DNA of 64,000 nucleotides from Hyphomicrobiaceae bacterium (GCA_025359185.1 JANYHF010000025.1:124001-188000), one strand, 5' to 3'. Counted from the stretch's first letter, positions 30,260-40,502 are shown. The notes: generated by a model not told the origin, from the letters alone. Made by a program: numbers and translations.

Positions 30260-30494
30260 AAGAGCTCACGCCATAACTGCCGGGGCGCGCCAGACGCGCC
30301 GCACGGATTGGCGTTGGCTAATGGCGCTTTGTGGCAATTTGAGAGAGACCGCTGGCGCGGGCTTATAGCGTTGCCCCACAAAGGCCGATAAGTTTCCTCA
30401 TGCATCGTGTAACACCTGCTGGGGCAGGGCGGGTATGGCGGGAAACCCGTGCCAGTTCCATGAGACCAGTAACCGTTGGGGCAGTTAAAGCGTC

Positions 30495-31613
30495 ATGGGT
30501 CAATCCATTGCAGTCATGAACACCAAGGGCGGCGTCGGCAAATCGACGGTCGTCATGGCGTTGGCCGAAACACTGTCGGCGTATCACGGCAAAAACGTGC
30601 TGGTGATCGATTCCGATTCGCAGACGTCCATGAGCAGCATGTTGATGCATATCAGCAGCTGGGAGCAGATGGAGCGCCAGAACCGGACGCTGGTCGATTA
30701 CATGTCGACCATGGTGCTGGGCAACGGCCAGGCCAGCTGGAAGGATTTTGTGGCCAGCGGCGTGTCGGACGTGGACGACGCGCGCAGTGTCTATCTGATC
30801 CCGAGCCATATGGAGTTGTCGCTGTTCGAGCGCGAGGTGTCGGCCCAGCAGCGCGAGGCGGAACTGCGCGCGGTCGTGCGCAATCTGCTCGATGAGGCGC
30901 AGCGCATGTTCGACGTGGTGCTGGTCGATTGCCCACCCGGCCTGTCGCTTTTGACGGAGTGCTGGCTGCGCGAGGTGCAGTTCGTCATTCCGCCCACAAA
31001 ACCCGACTATCTCGCCGTGCGCGGCCTCGCCATCTTGAAGAAATTTCGCGAGCAGTATGCCGCCCAGGGCTTTGCCGAGATGCTGGGAGTTTTGATCAAT
31101 CTCAAGGATGGACGCATCGCGTCCGAGGAGGATTGGCACGCCAAGCTGATGGCAGACCCGGAGAACAAGTGCTTCGAGAGCCACATTCCGCGCCGCGCCT
31201 ACATCCAGCGGGCCGCCGATTTTGACATGGGCAAGCGGACGTACATCGCCAAATATCCGGGCGATGCGGGGCAGAGCATCCGGGCAATGACGAAGGAAGT
31301 GCTGACCAGGCTGCACGAACGGGCAATGGCGATGCCGGTGGCCCCGCCGCGCCCAGCCCCGGTTGCCCGCAACGCGACGGCAACGGCGCAGCGCATGGTG
31401 CCGCCAGCGCAGCAGTCGCGGCCGGTACCGGTGATGGCAGTTGCCGAACAGGCGATGGACCCCGGTGTGGTGCCACATCTGCGCGTCGCAACGCCCGTGC
31501 GTCCGGTGGCGGCCTTCAGCCCGGCCATGAGTGCGGTGACCGCGGCGCTCGAATCGTCGGCGCGCTCGGAAGGTCCCCGGTTGGCGGTATCCGATGGCAA
31601 GCCCGCGAAGTAG
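30495..31613 (+). CDS. ParA/MinD-like ATPase
   Basis: Deviant Walker A 'NTKGGVGKSTVVMALAE' and 'DVVLVDCPPGLSLLT'; P/A-rich C-terminal tail. Confidence 0.88.
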   Translation: MGQSIAVMNTKGGVGKSTVVMALAETLSAYHGKNVLVIDSDSQTSMSSMLMHISSWEQMERQNRTLVDYMSTMVLGNGQASWKDFVASGVSDVDDARSVYLIPSHMELSLFEREVSAQQREAELRAVVRNLLDEAQRMFDVVLVDCPPGLSLLTECWLREVQFVIPPTKPDYLAVRGLAILKKFREQYAAQGFAEMLGVLINLKDGRIASEEDWHAKLMADPENKCFESHIPRRAYIQRAADFDMGKRTYIAKYPGDAGQSIRAMTKEVLTRLHERAMAMPVAPPRPAPVARNATATAQRMVPPAQQSRPVPVMAVAEQAMDPGVVPHLRVATPVRPVAAFSPAMSAVTAALESSARSEGPRLAVSDGKPAK

Positions 31614-33183
31614 CCCCCCGGTGCCCCTGAGCGGCCAGGGGGCTGAAATTGGCAACTTGTTTGTGCAAGCAGACGCGTCTTTTTCTACCTGCGATGCGGT
31701 TCCTCTGTTCGTCCTTGCCAGCGGCTCGCGGGTCTCTCGGGCAGATTTTTTGGCGCAGACCGATCAGATCGCCGGAGCGCTCGCAGATGCGGGCGTTCGG
31801 CCCGGTGACCGCGTCATGCTGCAAGCCGGCAAGTCCATCCCGGGCGTCGCCGTCTATCTCGCCACGCTGAAAATCGGCGCTGTCTTCAATCCGCTGAATA
31901 CTGCTTACACGGCACCCGAGGTTGCTTATTTTCTCGCCGACGCAGAGCCCAAGGTTGTCATCGCGCCGGCCGCCAAAATGTCAGGGCTGGCTGGTGGTGT
32001 GCGGGCGCTGCTCACGCTGGAGGCTGATGGTTCGGGCTCGCTGATCGAGGCCGCCAGGCAGGCCAAGCCGTTCGGCCCCGCCGTTCTGCGCACTGCCGAT
32101 GATCTTGCGGCGCTGGTCTACACCTCCGGCACCACGGGCCGCTCAAAGGGGGCGATGATCACGCACGGCAATCTGTTGTCGAATGCACGTACGCTGATCG
32201 ATCTGTGGGAGTTGCGGCCCGGCGAGGCGTTGATCCACGCGCTGCCAGTCTACCATGTGCACGGATTGTTTGTGGCGATGAACACCGCGTTGCTGGGTGG
32301 GCTGAAAATGCATTGGCTCGAAAAGTTTGACGTTGGGCACGTGCTCGGATTGCTCGCCCAATCGCAGGTGATGATGGGTGTGCCGACGTTCTACACGCGG
32401 CTGCTGCGTGAACGCGGGTTGGACCGGGCAGCCTGCGGTTCCATGCGCCTGTTCATCTCGGGATCAGCGCCTCTGCTCACTGAAACCCATACGCAATTCC
32501 ATGAACGCACCGGGCACCCGATTCTCGAACGCTATGGCATGACCGAGACGGGCATGATTGCGTCGAACCCGTGCCAAGGAACCCGCGTCGCAGGCAGTGT
32601 CGGTTATGGCTTGCCGGGCGTGTCGGTGCGCGTCGCCGATGATTTCGGCCGCGAGCTGCCGCGCGGGTCAACCGGCATGGTCGAGGTGCGCGGGCCGAAT
32701 GTCTTCAAGGGCTATTGGCGGATGCCTGAGAAAACCCGCGAGGAGTTCCGTGCCGACGGCTATTTCATCACTGGCGACCAGGGTGTGATGGCGGAGGATG
32801 GGCGGCTGGCACTCGTGGGCCGCGCTAAGGACCTGATCATCACGGGTGGTTTGAATGTGTATCCCATCGAAATCGAACAGGCGCTGAACGCGATTCCCGG
32901 TATCAGCGAATCAGCGGTGATCGGTGTGCCGCATCAAGATTTTGGTGAGGGCGTGGTGGCCGTTGTGACGGTTACAGACAATCAGCCAATTGATGAAACC
33001 GCCATTATTGCATCGCTGGCGGAACGTCTAGCCAAGTTCAAATGCCCCAAGCGGGTGATCGTTGTGGCAGAATTGCCGCGCAACGCCATGGGCAAGGTGA
33101 CTAAGGCTGAGCTGCGCGCAACGTACAAAGATCTATTCAATGGTGGCTACCCCGCCAACACGGAGGCCAGAATTCCCACATAG
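31594..33183 (+). CDS. matB: Malonyl-CoA synthetase-like acyl-CoA ligase
   Basis: 'LVYTSGTTGRSKGAMITHGNL', 'ERYGMTETGMIASNP', 'TGDQGVMAEDGRLALVGRAKDLIITGGLNVYP'; overall MatB-like. Confidence 0.83.
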   Translation: MASPRSSPPVPLSGQGAEIGNLFVQADASFSTCDAVPLFVLASGSRVSRADFLAQTDQIAGALADAGVRPGDRVMLQAGKSIPGVAVYLATLKIGAVFNPLNTAYTAPEVAYFLADAEPKVVIAPAAKMSGLAGGVRALLTLEADGSGSLIEAARQAKPFGPAVLRTADDLAALVYTSGTTGRSKGAMITHGNLLSNARTLIDLWELRPGEALIHALPVYHVHGLFVAMNTALLGGLKMHWLEKFDVGHVLGLLAQSQVMMGVPTFYTRLLRERGLDRAACGSMRLFISGSAPLLTETHTQFHERTGHPILERYGMTETGMIASNPCQGTRVAGSVGYGLPGVSVRVADDFGRELPRGSTGMVEVRGPNVFKGYWRMPEKTREEFRADGYFITGDQGVMAEDGRLALVGRAKDLIITGGLNVYPIEIEQALNAIPGISESAVIGVPHQDFGEGVVAVVTVTDNQPIDETAIIASLAERLAKFKCPKRVIVVAELPRNAMGKVTKAELRATYKDLFNGGYPANTEARIPT

Positions 33184-33914
33184 CCCTCAACCGCCCAGGC
33201 CGAGCGGCCGATGAACAATCCGTCGACGTTGGATTGTGCGGCGAGTTCGCGGCAGTTGCCGGGATTGACGCTGCCGCCATAGAGCACGGGCAGGGCGCGG
33301 CCGAGAGCGGCTTGCGTTTGCGCCTTGATCAGCGCGTGCTGCCGGTTGACGAAGCCGGGTTCGGCAGGCGTGCCACCCTCGCCGATGGACCAGACGGGTT
33401 CATAGGCCAAGAGGATTTCGGCATCGCGTTGCTGGGACTCAATAAGCGACAAGGCCGCCGCCACCTGCCGTGCCAGCACTTCGGCCGTTCGCCCTGCAAC
33501 GAATTCGGCCCGCGTGTCGCCGATGCACACCAGCGGCGTCAGCCCATGCCTCAGCGCCGCTCCCGTTTTCAGCGCCACAGTCTCGTCCGTCTCGCCGAAA
33601 TACGTACGCCGCTCGCTATGGCCGAGTTCAACCAATGTGGCGCCCACGTCCTTCAGCATCAGCGGCGAAATCTCTCCGGTCCACGCGCCTGCATCGGCCC
33701 AGTGCATGTTCTGCGCTCCCACACGTACGCGGGTGCCGCGCAACAGATCCGCCACATCAAAAATGGACGTGAACGGCGGAATGACGAAGGGTTGCGCACG
33801 GGTGTCGGCAATAACTGGGGACGCTGCCAGCGCCGAAGCAAAGGCCCGCGCCCCAACCCGCATCGTGTTCATCTTCCAGCTCGTACCGATCCAGAGCGTC
33901 TTTGCCAAGATCAA
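33147..33914 (-). CDS. Triosephosphate-isomerase family protein, EryH/TpiA2-like
   Basis: 'LWIGTSWKMNTMRVGARAF', 'VGAQNMHWADAGAWTGEISPLMLKD', 'ELGHSERR', 'YGGSVNPGN'. Start probably a TTG near 33908-33914. Confidence 0.87.
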   Translation of the reverse strand: MILAKTLWIGTSWKMNTMRVGARAFASALAASPVIADTRAQPFVIPPFTSIFDVADLLRGTRVRVGAQNMHWADAGAWTGEISPLMLKDVGATLVELGHSERRTYFGETDETVALKTGAALRHGLTPLVCIGDTRAEFVAGRTAEVLARQVAAALSLIESQQRDAEILLAYEPVWSIGEGGTPAEPGFVNRQHALIKAQTQAALGRALPVLYGGSVNPGNCRELAAQSNVDGLFIGRSAWAVEGYVGILASVLAG

Positions 33915-34843
33915 ATCCTCTTGCCGAGGCCAGTATCGGCGTAAGGCGCCCAATAGCGCACGGATTCGGCGATAGCCGCGACCACGCTGCGGTCGTTGGG
34001 CTCGCGCTCGCGGAAGGCGAGTTCAAGGCAGATCTCGTTGTCGTGGCCGCCGCCTGCGCGGATGGAGTCCAGCAGCTTCTCAGGTAAAATGCGGCCGTCG
34101 CGGTTGTATTGCTCCGTAAACGGCCAATGGCCGCCCTTGTTCATCGAGCTTTGCTTGATGTGAATGATCGGCGAGGCGGCCGCGAAACCTCGCGCCCAGG
34201 CATAGGGATCGACGTCGGCCGGGTTCGGCGAGGACACATCACCATGATCGATGTCCACCATCGGCTTCAGCGGAATAGGCAACTGAGCGGCGGCGATGCG
34301 GGCTTGCAATGCTTTGGTCGAAGCAATCGTGTGCCCCAGTTCACGGCCGACGGACATAGGCTCCCAGAACAGCCAAGTCAGCCCGCGCACTCTTGCGTGG
34401 CTGGCAACCTCCCGCCAGCACTCCGTGGCAGCGCTAAGGATGGCTTCGCGGCGTGCCACATCATCATAATCGGCATACGTCAAGATCGCGAATTGCGTGC
34501 CGATGGCCGGACAGCCGATGTCGGCTGCGATGTCGGCGAGACCCTTGAACCAGCTGACATGATACGCCCGAACGTCCGCATCGGGATGGCCGAAGTGATT
34601 GAGCCGGCCATAGGGCCCCGTCATCATCGATGTGATCTTGGCGCCGGTATCCGCGCACGCCTTTGCCGCTGATCTGGTCAGCCGGGCCAGCACTGGCGCG
34701 GGCCACAGCGGCGTGATGAACTCGTGCACCATCTGGATGTGGCCAAGCCCGATCTCGCCCGCGACCACCCGGATCATTTCGCCGGGCTCGGCAAATCGGT
34801 TGACGAGCGGATTGGTGTTCATCGACAGGGTAAAGCCCATCAC
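33911..34843 (-). CDS. Sugar phosphate isomerase/epimerase (xylose-isomerase-like TIM barrel), EryC-like
   Basis: 310 aa; TIM-barrel sugar isomerase pattern ('[25 protein letters not shown]...HIKQSS'); flanked by Tpi-like and RpiB genes. Confidence 0.78.
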   Translation of the reverse strand: MMGFTLSMNTNPLVNRFAEPGEMIRVVAGEIGLGHIQMVHEFITPLWPAPVLARLTRSAAKACADTGAKITSMMTGPYGRLNHFGHPDADVRAYHVSWFKGLADIAADIGCPAIGTQFAILTYADYDDVARREAILSAATECWREVASHARVRGLTWLFWEPMSVGRELGHTIASTKALQARIAAAQLPIPLKPMVDIDHGDVSSPNPADVDPYAWARGFAAASPIIHIKQSSMNKGGHWPFTEQYNRDGRILPEKLLDSIRAGGGHDNEICLELAFREREPNDRSVVAAIAESVRYWAPYADTGLGKRI

Positions 34844-35304
34844 TTGGCCTTGTTGTATTTGGCGTCCAGCGCATCCACTGCCGCAACGTTGCCAGCGGAC
34901 GAACCGTTGGGATCGAACTCAGACGCCAGCCACGCATCGACGATGCTCTTGGCCAGTTCGGGCCCGATGACGCGCGCACCCATGGTGATAATGTGGGCGT
35001 TGTTGCTCTTGGCGGCGCGCTCGGCCGAGTAGGTGTCGTGGGTTTGTGCGGCGCGGATGCCTGGCACCTTGTTGGCCGCCATGGCGACGCCAATGCCGGT
35101 GCCGCAGGCTAGGATACCGCGCTGGAATTTTCCGGCAGCGATTGCTGTGGCCACACGCTCTGCGGTCAAGGCGTAAAATTCCTTGCTGTTGTCCTTGCCA
35201 GGCGACAGGTCCGTCACTTCGAGGCCCGGTTTGGACGCTAGGTGCTTTGCGATCACCTCGATCAGCGGCAAACCGGCGCTGTCACCGGCGATGGCGATTT
35301 TCAT
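34840..35304 (-). CDS. rpiB: Ribose-5-phosphate isomerase B family (EryI/RpiB-like)
   Basis: '[21 protein letters not shown]', '[52 protein letters not shown]'. Confidence 0.88.
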   Translation of the reverse strand: MKIAIAGDSAGLPLIEVIAKHLASKPGLEVTDLSPGKDNSKEFYALTAERVATAIAAGKFQRGILACGTGIGVAMAANKVPGIRAAQTHDTYSAERAAKSNNAHIITMGARVIGPELAKSIVDAWLASEFDPNGSSAGNVAAVDALDAKYNKAK

Positions 35305-35336
35305 TGTGTGAATTCCTTGGCGAGCCAGCCTGTAAG

Positions 35337-36011
35337 TTAATTGGCCCCGGCTGGTGGATCAACTCTGATCGACTTGTCGTAGACCATTGTCCAGACCGAG
35401 TGCACGGGCGTCGTATTTCCGGGCAGGGTAGTTTCGAAGCTCATTGGCAGGCCGCTGGCGGAATCGACATAGAGTTGCAGGCTGGCGAACGGCGCATCGG
35501 AGGACGGATCGGCGTCGCGCGACAGCTGGTAGCTGGTCATTATGCGGCCATCGTGCATGACTTGGCCGGGACAAACCGCCGTGGCGTCAGCGACGAATTC
35601 GTCGGCAAGCGCCTCCTCGCTGGCGACATAACCGTTTGCAGTGATCGCGGCCTGCGCAAAGGGCACCCAAAGGCCGCTTTCTTTGCTCCATCCCTTGTCA
35701 TCCCGCATGATCTGCTCAATATCGGGACTGGCGTCAGCACCGGTCTCGGTAAGGACCAGATGCACCCGATGCCGCGTCTCAAGCTCAAGCATCGTGGTAC
35801 TGACGGCGCCGTCACCTTTGACAACCAGCGTCTCACGCAGCGGCAGTGCCTTGAGGCGCGCCTGCAACGCGGTTCTGATTTCGCCGGCGCAATCAGCATG
35901 GACGAGCGAGGCTGACGAGTTCAAGAGAAGTAGCGCAACTAGGAGTTTTCGCAGGCGGCACCTCCTTGTCCCGTTCGTTTTTCCATGGCCATCTTGGCCT
36001 CGCTGGCGCAA
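35337..36011 (-). CDS. Hypothetical secreted protein
   Basis: Signal-peptide-like '[21 protein letters not shown]'; no family recognised. True start probably downstream of 36011. Confidence 0.6.
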   Translation of the reverse strand: MRQRGQDGHGKTNGTRRCRLRKLLVALLLLNSSASLVHADCAGEIRTALQARLKALPLRETLVVKGDGAVSTTMLELETRHRVHLVLTETGADASPDIEQIMRDDKGWSKESGLWVPFAQAAITANGYVASEEALADEFVADATAVCPGQVMHDGRIMTSYQLSRDADPSSDAPFASLQLYVDSASGLPMSFETTLPGNTTPVHSVWTMVYDKSIRVDPPAGAN

Positions 36012-36078
36012 TCAGCCGCAGCCGGGCCCGCGCCGCCAACGAGAAGACCAAGCGCCACCGCGGCCCACAACATCAGCA

Positions 36079-37209
36079 TCAGCCCGCTCCGGTCGATTTG
36101 TCCTGCAACTGCTTCTGCAGATCGAGGCACATATCGCCGCGCTCGCTGCGGGCGGTAAACCAGACATAATCGGCGGCCGGCTTGCCGCTAGGGTCACGCG
36201 GCACGGCGTCCTCAGGGTTCTCGACACCGGTTGCCACTTCGTTGAGTAGTATACTGACGACTTTCAGGCCAGACGCCCTGGTGTGCAGATAATAGGGCAC
36301 ACCACGGTCATTGCGGATGTGGCCGCCGCCCGCGATCAGGATCGCGCCGCCACCTGATTTGTCAGCAGCCTTGAGCAGATTGTCAGCTAGCACCGCATCC
36401 TTGTAGCGTTGCACGGACGTCATCTGCGCGGCATCGGTGTCGGTCAGCTGGTTGCAGTGGGCGGTCTTGATCTCGGCGGTCAGCGCGGTGTTCAGCGCCG
36501 CCGCGAACGGCACGCCGAGGCCAAGCCGCACGCGCTCGCCATAGGACAGCACACCGAGGCCGCCTTGGCTGACTTGCTGGACTTGGGTCTTGCTGGGGTC
36601 ACCGGGGTAGACGGTGAAGTTGGCCCCGAGGGCTGCTTCGGCGATCGGGCGGTAGAGGCTCCAGGCGGGCCAGCCGCTCGAGTCCCAGCCGAGTGTGGTG
36701 GCCATGCCGTCGGCGCTGGCGCCGCTGGCGATCTGATAGCTCGCCAGCGCATCGGCCTTGTCGGACGGGATCATTTCCATCACCACGGCCGGATGCTTAC
36801 CTTTGCGGGCCAACTCACGGATCAGCCAGGCCTGCAACTTGTGATGATCGGGGTTGTCGTGAGTCTCGCCGATGAGAACCATGTCGGCATCGGCGGCGGC
36901 GCGCACGACTTCGGTCGGCAGCACGCCTTCCTGGCGGTCGGTGGACCAGATGCGGCCAACCAGCGGATGCTCCCGGCCGAGCCGTGCCACCCAGTTCTGC
37001 AAGGGCGCCAGGGCCCCGGTGATGATGGTGCCGGGCTTCACCAGGGGGCCGGCATCGCCCGTGGTGCCCGACGGCGCAATCGGCAGCCGGAACTGCGGCA
37101 GCGCGTCGGGTGGCAGCTGCGTCTGCGCAAACTGGAACGAGTTGACCAGGCCAAGGAAAAGCGCGGTGAGGACGATCGCCACCACGTTGGTTATACTGTC
37201 GTCAATCAT
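36079..37209 (-). CDS. ChaN family (haem-binding-uptake-like) protein
   Basis: 'ADMVLIGETHDNPDHHKLQAWLIRELARKGKHPAVVMEMI' is characteristic. Start at MIDDSITNVVAIVL (37209). Confidence 0.83.
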   Translation of the reverse strand: MIDDSITNVVAIVLTALFLGLVNSFQFAQTQLPPDALPQFRLPIAPSGTTGDAGPLVKPGTIITGALAPLQNWVARLGREHPLVGRIWSTDRQEGVLPTEVVRAAADADMVLIGETHDNPDHHKLQAWLIRELARKGKHPAVVMEMIPSDKADALASYQIASGASADGMATTLGWDSSGWPAWSLYRPIAEAALGANFTVYPGDPSKTQVQQVSQGGLGVLSYGERVRLGLGVPFAAALNTALTAEIKTAHCNQLTDTDAAQMTSVQRYKDAVLADNLLKAADKSGGGAILIAGGGHIRNDRGVPYYLHTRASGLKVVSILLNEVATGVENPEDAVPRDPSGKPAADYVWFTARSERGDMCLDLQKQLQDKSTGAG

Positions 37210-37246
37210 GGCAGGGTACTCCTTGAACGCGATACTTAGGTGGGTT

Positions 37247-38467
37247 CTACGCGGCGTCGCGTTCGGCCAAGGCGATTTGGCCGCGCGCGGCCCGCATATG
37301 ATTCGTGAAACGGCGGAACAGGTGGTGGCTGTCTTCGGGGCCGGGCGAGGCCTCGGGATGGTACTGCACTGAGAATACCGGGCGGCCCGTGAGCCGTAGC
37401 CCGCAATTGGAACCATCGAACAGCGAGACGTGGGTTTCCTCGACGCCCTTGGGGAGTGAGACGCGCTCGACCGCAAAGCCATGGTTCATCGACGTGATCT
37501 CGACCTTGGACGTGGTGTGATCTTTGACGGGATGATTGGCACCATGATGGCCGAGCTTCATCTTCATGGTTTTGCCCCCGAGCGCGATGCCGAGCATCTG
37601 ATGGCCGAGGCAAATACCGAACACCGGCAGCCCACTGTCAATCAGCTTGCGGATGACGGGCACGGCGTAGACGCCGGTCGCGGCCGGATCGCCGGGACCG
37701 TTGGAGAGGAACACGCCATCAGGCTTGCGGGCGAGGATATCGGCGGCGCTGGCAAAGGCGGGCACCACAGTTACCTTGCAGCCGGCGCTGGCGAGGCAGC
37801 GCAGGATGTTGCTTTTGATGCCGTAGTCGATGGCGACAACGTGAAACTCGGGAGCCGTCTGGCGGCCGAAACCCGTGTTCCAGCTCCAGCGCGTCTCGTC
37901 CCAGGTATAGCTCTGTCCACAGGTCACGTCCTTGGCAAGGTCGAGGCCGGCAAGCCCAGACCAGCCTGCGGCTTGCGCCTTCAGTTTGGGCAGATCAAAA
38001 CTGCCGGCAGGATCGTGCGCGATGACTGCGTTGGGCATCCCTTTGTCACGGATGAGCGCTGCGAGCGCGCGCGTGTCGATGTTCGCGAGCCCGATGATGC
38101 CGCGTTGCGCCAGCCAGGCGCTGAAGGTTGCCGATGAACGGTAGTTCGAAGGATCGGTCACGGCAGCGCGCAACACGCAGCCGCGCACACCCGAGGCCTG
38201 CGCCGGGTTGGACGTCTCGCTGTCCTCCACGTTCGTTCCCACATTGCCGATATGGGGGAATGTGAAGGTGATGATCTGGCCAGCGTAAGAGGGGTCCGTG
38301 AGGATTTCCTGATAGCCCGTCATCGCCGTATTGAAGCACACTTCGGCCACCACTGAGCCCGTTGCGCCAAGCCCCGCACCCTCAATCACCGTGCCATCGG
38401 CAAGCACCAGCACGGCAGTTGCGCTGGGCTCGGCCCAGGCGCCAGCCTTTCTCTTTGGTGTCGTCAT
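37247..38467 (-). CDS. carA: Carbamoyl-phosphate synthase small subunit
   Basis: 'VFGICLGHQMLGIALGGKTMKMKLGHHGANHPV' glutamine amidotransferase motif; full-length CarA. Confidence 0.95.
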   Translation of the reverse strand: MTTPKRKAGAWAEPSATAVLVLADGTVIEGAGLGATGSVVAEVCFNTAMTGYQEILTDPSYAGQIITFTFPHIGNVGTNVEDSETSNPAQASGVRGCVLRAAVTDPSNYRSSATFSAWLAQRGIIGLANIDTRALAALIRDKGMPNAVIAHDPAGSFDLPKLKAQAAGWSGLAGLDLAKDVTCGQSYTWDETRWSWNTGFGRQTAPEFHVVAIDYGIKSNILRCLASAGCKVTVVPAFASAADILARKPDGVFLSNGPGDPAATGVYAVPVIRKLIDSGLPVFGICLGHQMLGIALGGKTMKMKLGHHGANHPVKDHTTSKVEITSMNHGFAVERVSLPKGVEETHVSLFDGSNCGLRLTGRPVFSVQYHPEASPGPEDSHHLFRRFTNHMRAARGQIALAERDAA

Positions 38468-38653
38468 CGGCCAAGCCTCCGTCCTGACGCTGAGGGGACG
38501 CTGCCCGAGGCCACCGTTGCCGGGCGACCCGAACCCATCATGCCCCTGGCTGTCGAGCCAGCACCCATCAAATAAGTTAATGTTAGCGGGACGTTAGGCG
38601 GCAAAGGCCAGCCGGTCAACCGCCAGGAAAAGGAAGGCGCCAGAAACAAAATT

Positions 38654-38677
38654 GGCGCTGCGGGGTTCCACAGCGCC
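38654..38677 (-). terminator. Terminator-like hairpin downstream of the DUF465 gene
   Basis: Minus strand GGCGCTG-TGGAACCCCG-CAGCGCC followed by AATTTTGTTT. Confidence 0.6.
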
Positions 38678-38709
38678 ATGCACCTGGATGGGAAGCTAAC
38701 GGGCTCCCG

Positions 38710-38889
38710 TCAATGCCTGGTCCGTCGCGATTCGAGTTTCGTCATCTGATCCTTTAATTGCAATTTCCGGCGTTTCAATTCGGCAATTTTGAGATCACTG
38801 CTGCCAGGCCGGTCAATTTCGTCCTGGATCATCCGCTCAAGGGCCTGATGTTTGGCCGAGAGCTCCTCAATTTGAGCAGGCTGCGCCAT
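38710..38889 (-). CDS. DUF465 / YdcH family small protein
   Basis: MAQPAQIEELSAKHQALERMIQDEIDRPGSSDLKIAELKRRKLQLKDQMTKLESRRTRH. Confidence 0.82.
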   Translation of the reverse strand: MAQPAQIEELSAKHQALERMIQDEIDRPGSSDLKIAELKRRKLQLKDQMTKLESRRTRH

Positions 38890-39075
38890 TCTGTCCTCCG
38901 GTTGAAAAAGGGACAACAGTCGAAGTATGACAAAAAAATCAAACTGAGTCCATGGCGTGATAGTCAATTCACAGGCATTGCACGACTGTTTTGGCATAAA
39001 ATGCGTGACTGCCGAAACTTGAAGCTGGGGCGCATGTCAGCCTAAGTGGCGCGCAGAAACCAAGTTGGGAACCGT

Positions 39076-39873
39076 ATGATGGCAGGAACTCTCGCAGGCA
39101 AAGTCGCGCTGGTGACGGGCGCAGCACAGGGCATCGGGCTTGCGATCGTCAAGCGTTACGCTGCCGATGGTGCCGCTGTCATACTGGCGGACCGCAACGA
39201 AGCGGCCGGGACCGGGCAGGCCGAAGCCTTGCGCAAGACGGGCGCAGATGCGCGATTTGTGCACTGCGATGTGGCTGAGCCGGGCGAAATCGCGAACCTG
39301 ATGGCGGCCTCGCTCAAGGCGCACGGCCGTGTGGATGTGCTGGTCAATAACGCCGCCATCATTGATACGGCAGGCTTTCTCGATCTTGACCTGGAGACGT
39401 TTGATCGCGTGCTGGCCATCAACCTGCGCTCCTACTTTGTGCTTGGCCAGGCCGTCGCACGCCAGATGGTTGCGCAGATAACTGGCGGCTCTGCGCCCGG
39501 TGCCATCATCAATATGAGTTCGGTGAATGATCATTTCGCGCTGCCCGACCATGTGGCCTACACGGTGGCCAAGGGCGGCGTGCGCCAGCTCACCCGAGCC
39601 ATGGCGGTGGCGCTGGCACCACAGGGTATCCGCGTCAACGCTATCGGGCCAGGCACCATTGTGACGCCGCTGATTGCCAATGTGGTTACGGACGACGCTG
39701 TGCGTCGCCGCATCTTGTCGCGCACGCCGCTGGGCCGGTTCGGTGGGCCGGAGGAGGTCGCCTCAATTGCCAGCTTCCTGGCAGGCCCCGACTCCAGCTA
39801 TGTTACTGGCGAGACCATCTATTGCGACGGCGGGCGTATCCCCCTCAACTACACCGTTCCGGTCGCCGATTGA
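39076..39873 (+). CDS. SDR family oxidoreductase
   Basis: 'ALVTGAAQGIGLAIVKRY', 'VNNAA', 'YTVAKGG'; start ATG at 39076. Confidence 0.87.
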   Translation: MMAGTLAGKVALVTGAAQGIGLAIVKRYAADGAAVILADRNEAAGTGQAEALRKTGADARFVHCDVAEPGEIANLMAASLKAHGRVDVLVNNAAIIDTAGFLDLDLETFDRVLAINLRSYFVLGQAVARQMVAQITGGSAPGAIINMSSVNDHFALPDHVAYTVAKGGVRQLTRAMAVALAPQGIRVNAIGPGTIVTPLIANVVTDDAVRRRILSRTPLGRFGGPEEVASIASFLAGPDSSYVTGETIYCDGGRIPLNYTVPVAD

Positions 39874-39911
39874 GCGCGGCAATCGGACTGCAAGCAAACT
39901 TTTCCTAAGTC

Positions 39912-39930
39912 ATTGGCCAAGGCGGCCAAT
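39912..39930 (+). terminator. Candidate hairpin downstream of the SDR gene
   Basis: ATTGGCC-AAGGC-GGCCAAT. Confidence 0.4.
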
Positions 39931-39979
39931 CAGGTTATGTTAAAACCACAATCAGGTAAGTGGCCAGGGAGAACGGGAC

Positions 39980-40471
39980 ATGCGGACGGCGGCGGCGGCT
40001 GGTAGGGGCCGGGGCGTGGGTTTGGCGATTTTAGCGGCAGGGATGCTAGTGTTGGCTCCGGCCATGGCGGCGGATAGTTCATTTGGCGGACTTTCAGGGT
40101 CCTGGGGCGGCAGCGGCATCATAAAATATACCGATGGCAGCAGCGAGAAGATGCGTTGCAATGCGCGCTATACCGGCGCGTCGGCGGAATTGTCGATGTC
40201 CATCAACTGCTCCAACAGCGCCCGCAACATCAATGTCAGCGGCCGGCTGCATAGCTCGGGCAACCGTGTGAGCGGCGACTGGAGCGAGTCCAATCTGGGC
40301 CTCTCTGGCAGCGCGTCGGGCAAAGCTGTGCCGGGCCGCCTGTCGTTGGGCCTTGGCGGTAGTGTCGCTGGGTCGTTGTCGGTGTCGTTTTCGGGATCGC
40401 AGCAGAGCGTCTCGATCACGGTGCAGGGTGGTGCGTTGCAGAGCGTCAACATGAACCTCGCCAAACGCTGA
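39980..40471 (+). CDS. Secreted Ser/Gly-rich hypothetical protein
   Basis: Signal peptide 'LAILAAGMLVLAPAMAA'; Ser/Gly-rich beta-like body with a Cys pair. Confidence 0.7.
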   Translation: MRTAAAAGRGRGVGLAILAAGMLVLAPAMAADSSFGGLSGSWGGSGIIKYTDGSSEKMRCNARYTGASAELSMSINCSNSARNINVSGRLHSSGNRVSGDWSESNLGLSGSASGKAVPGRLSLGLGGSVAGSLSVSFSGSQQSVSITVQGGALQSVNMNLAKR

Positions 40472-40502
40472 TCTCTTTGACGAAACCCCTCGGAGACGCG
40501 AC

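Noticed and set aside
31594-33183. matB as a functional part of the PBP/ParA locus
   Set aside because: It overlaps the parA 3' end but is a metabolic acyl-CoA ligase; co-transcription is possible but a functional link is unsupported.
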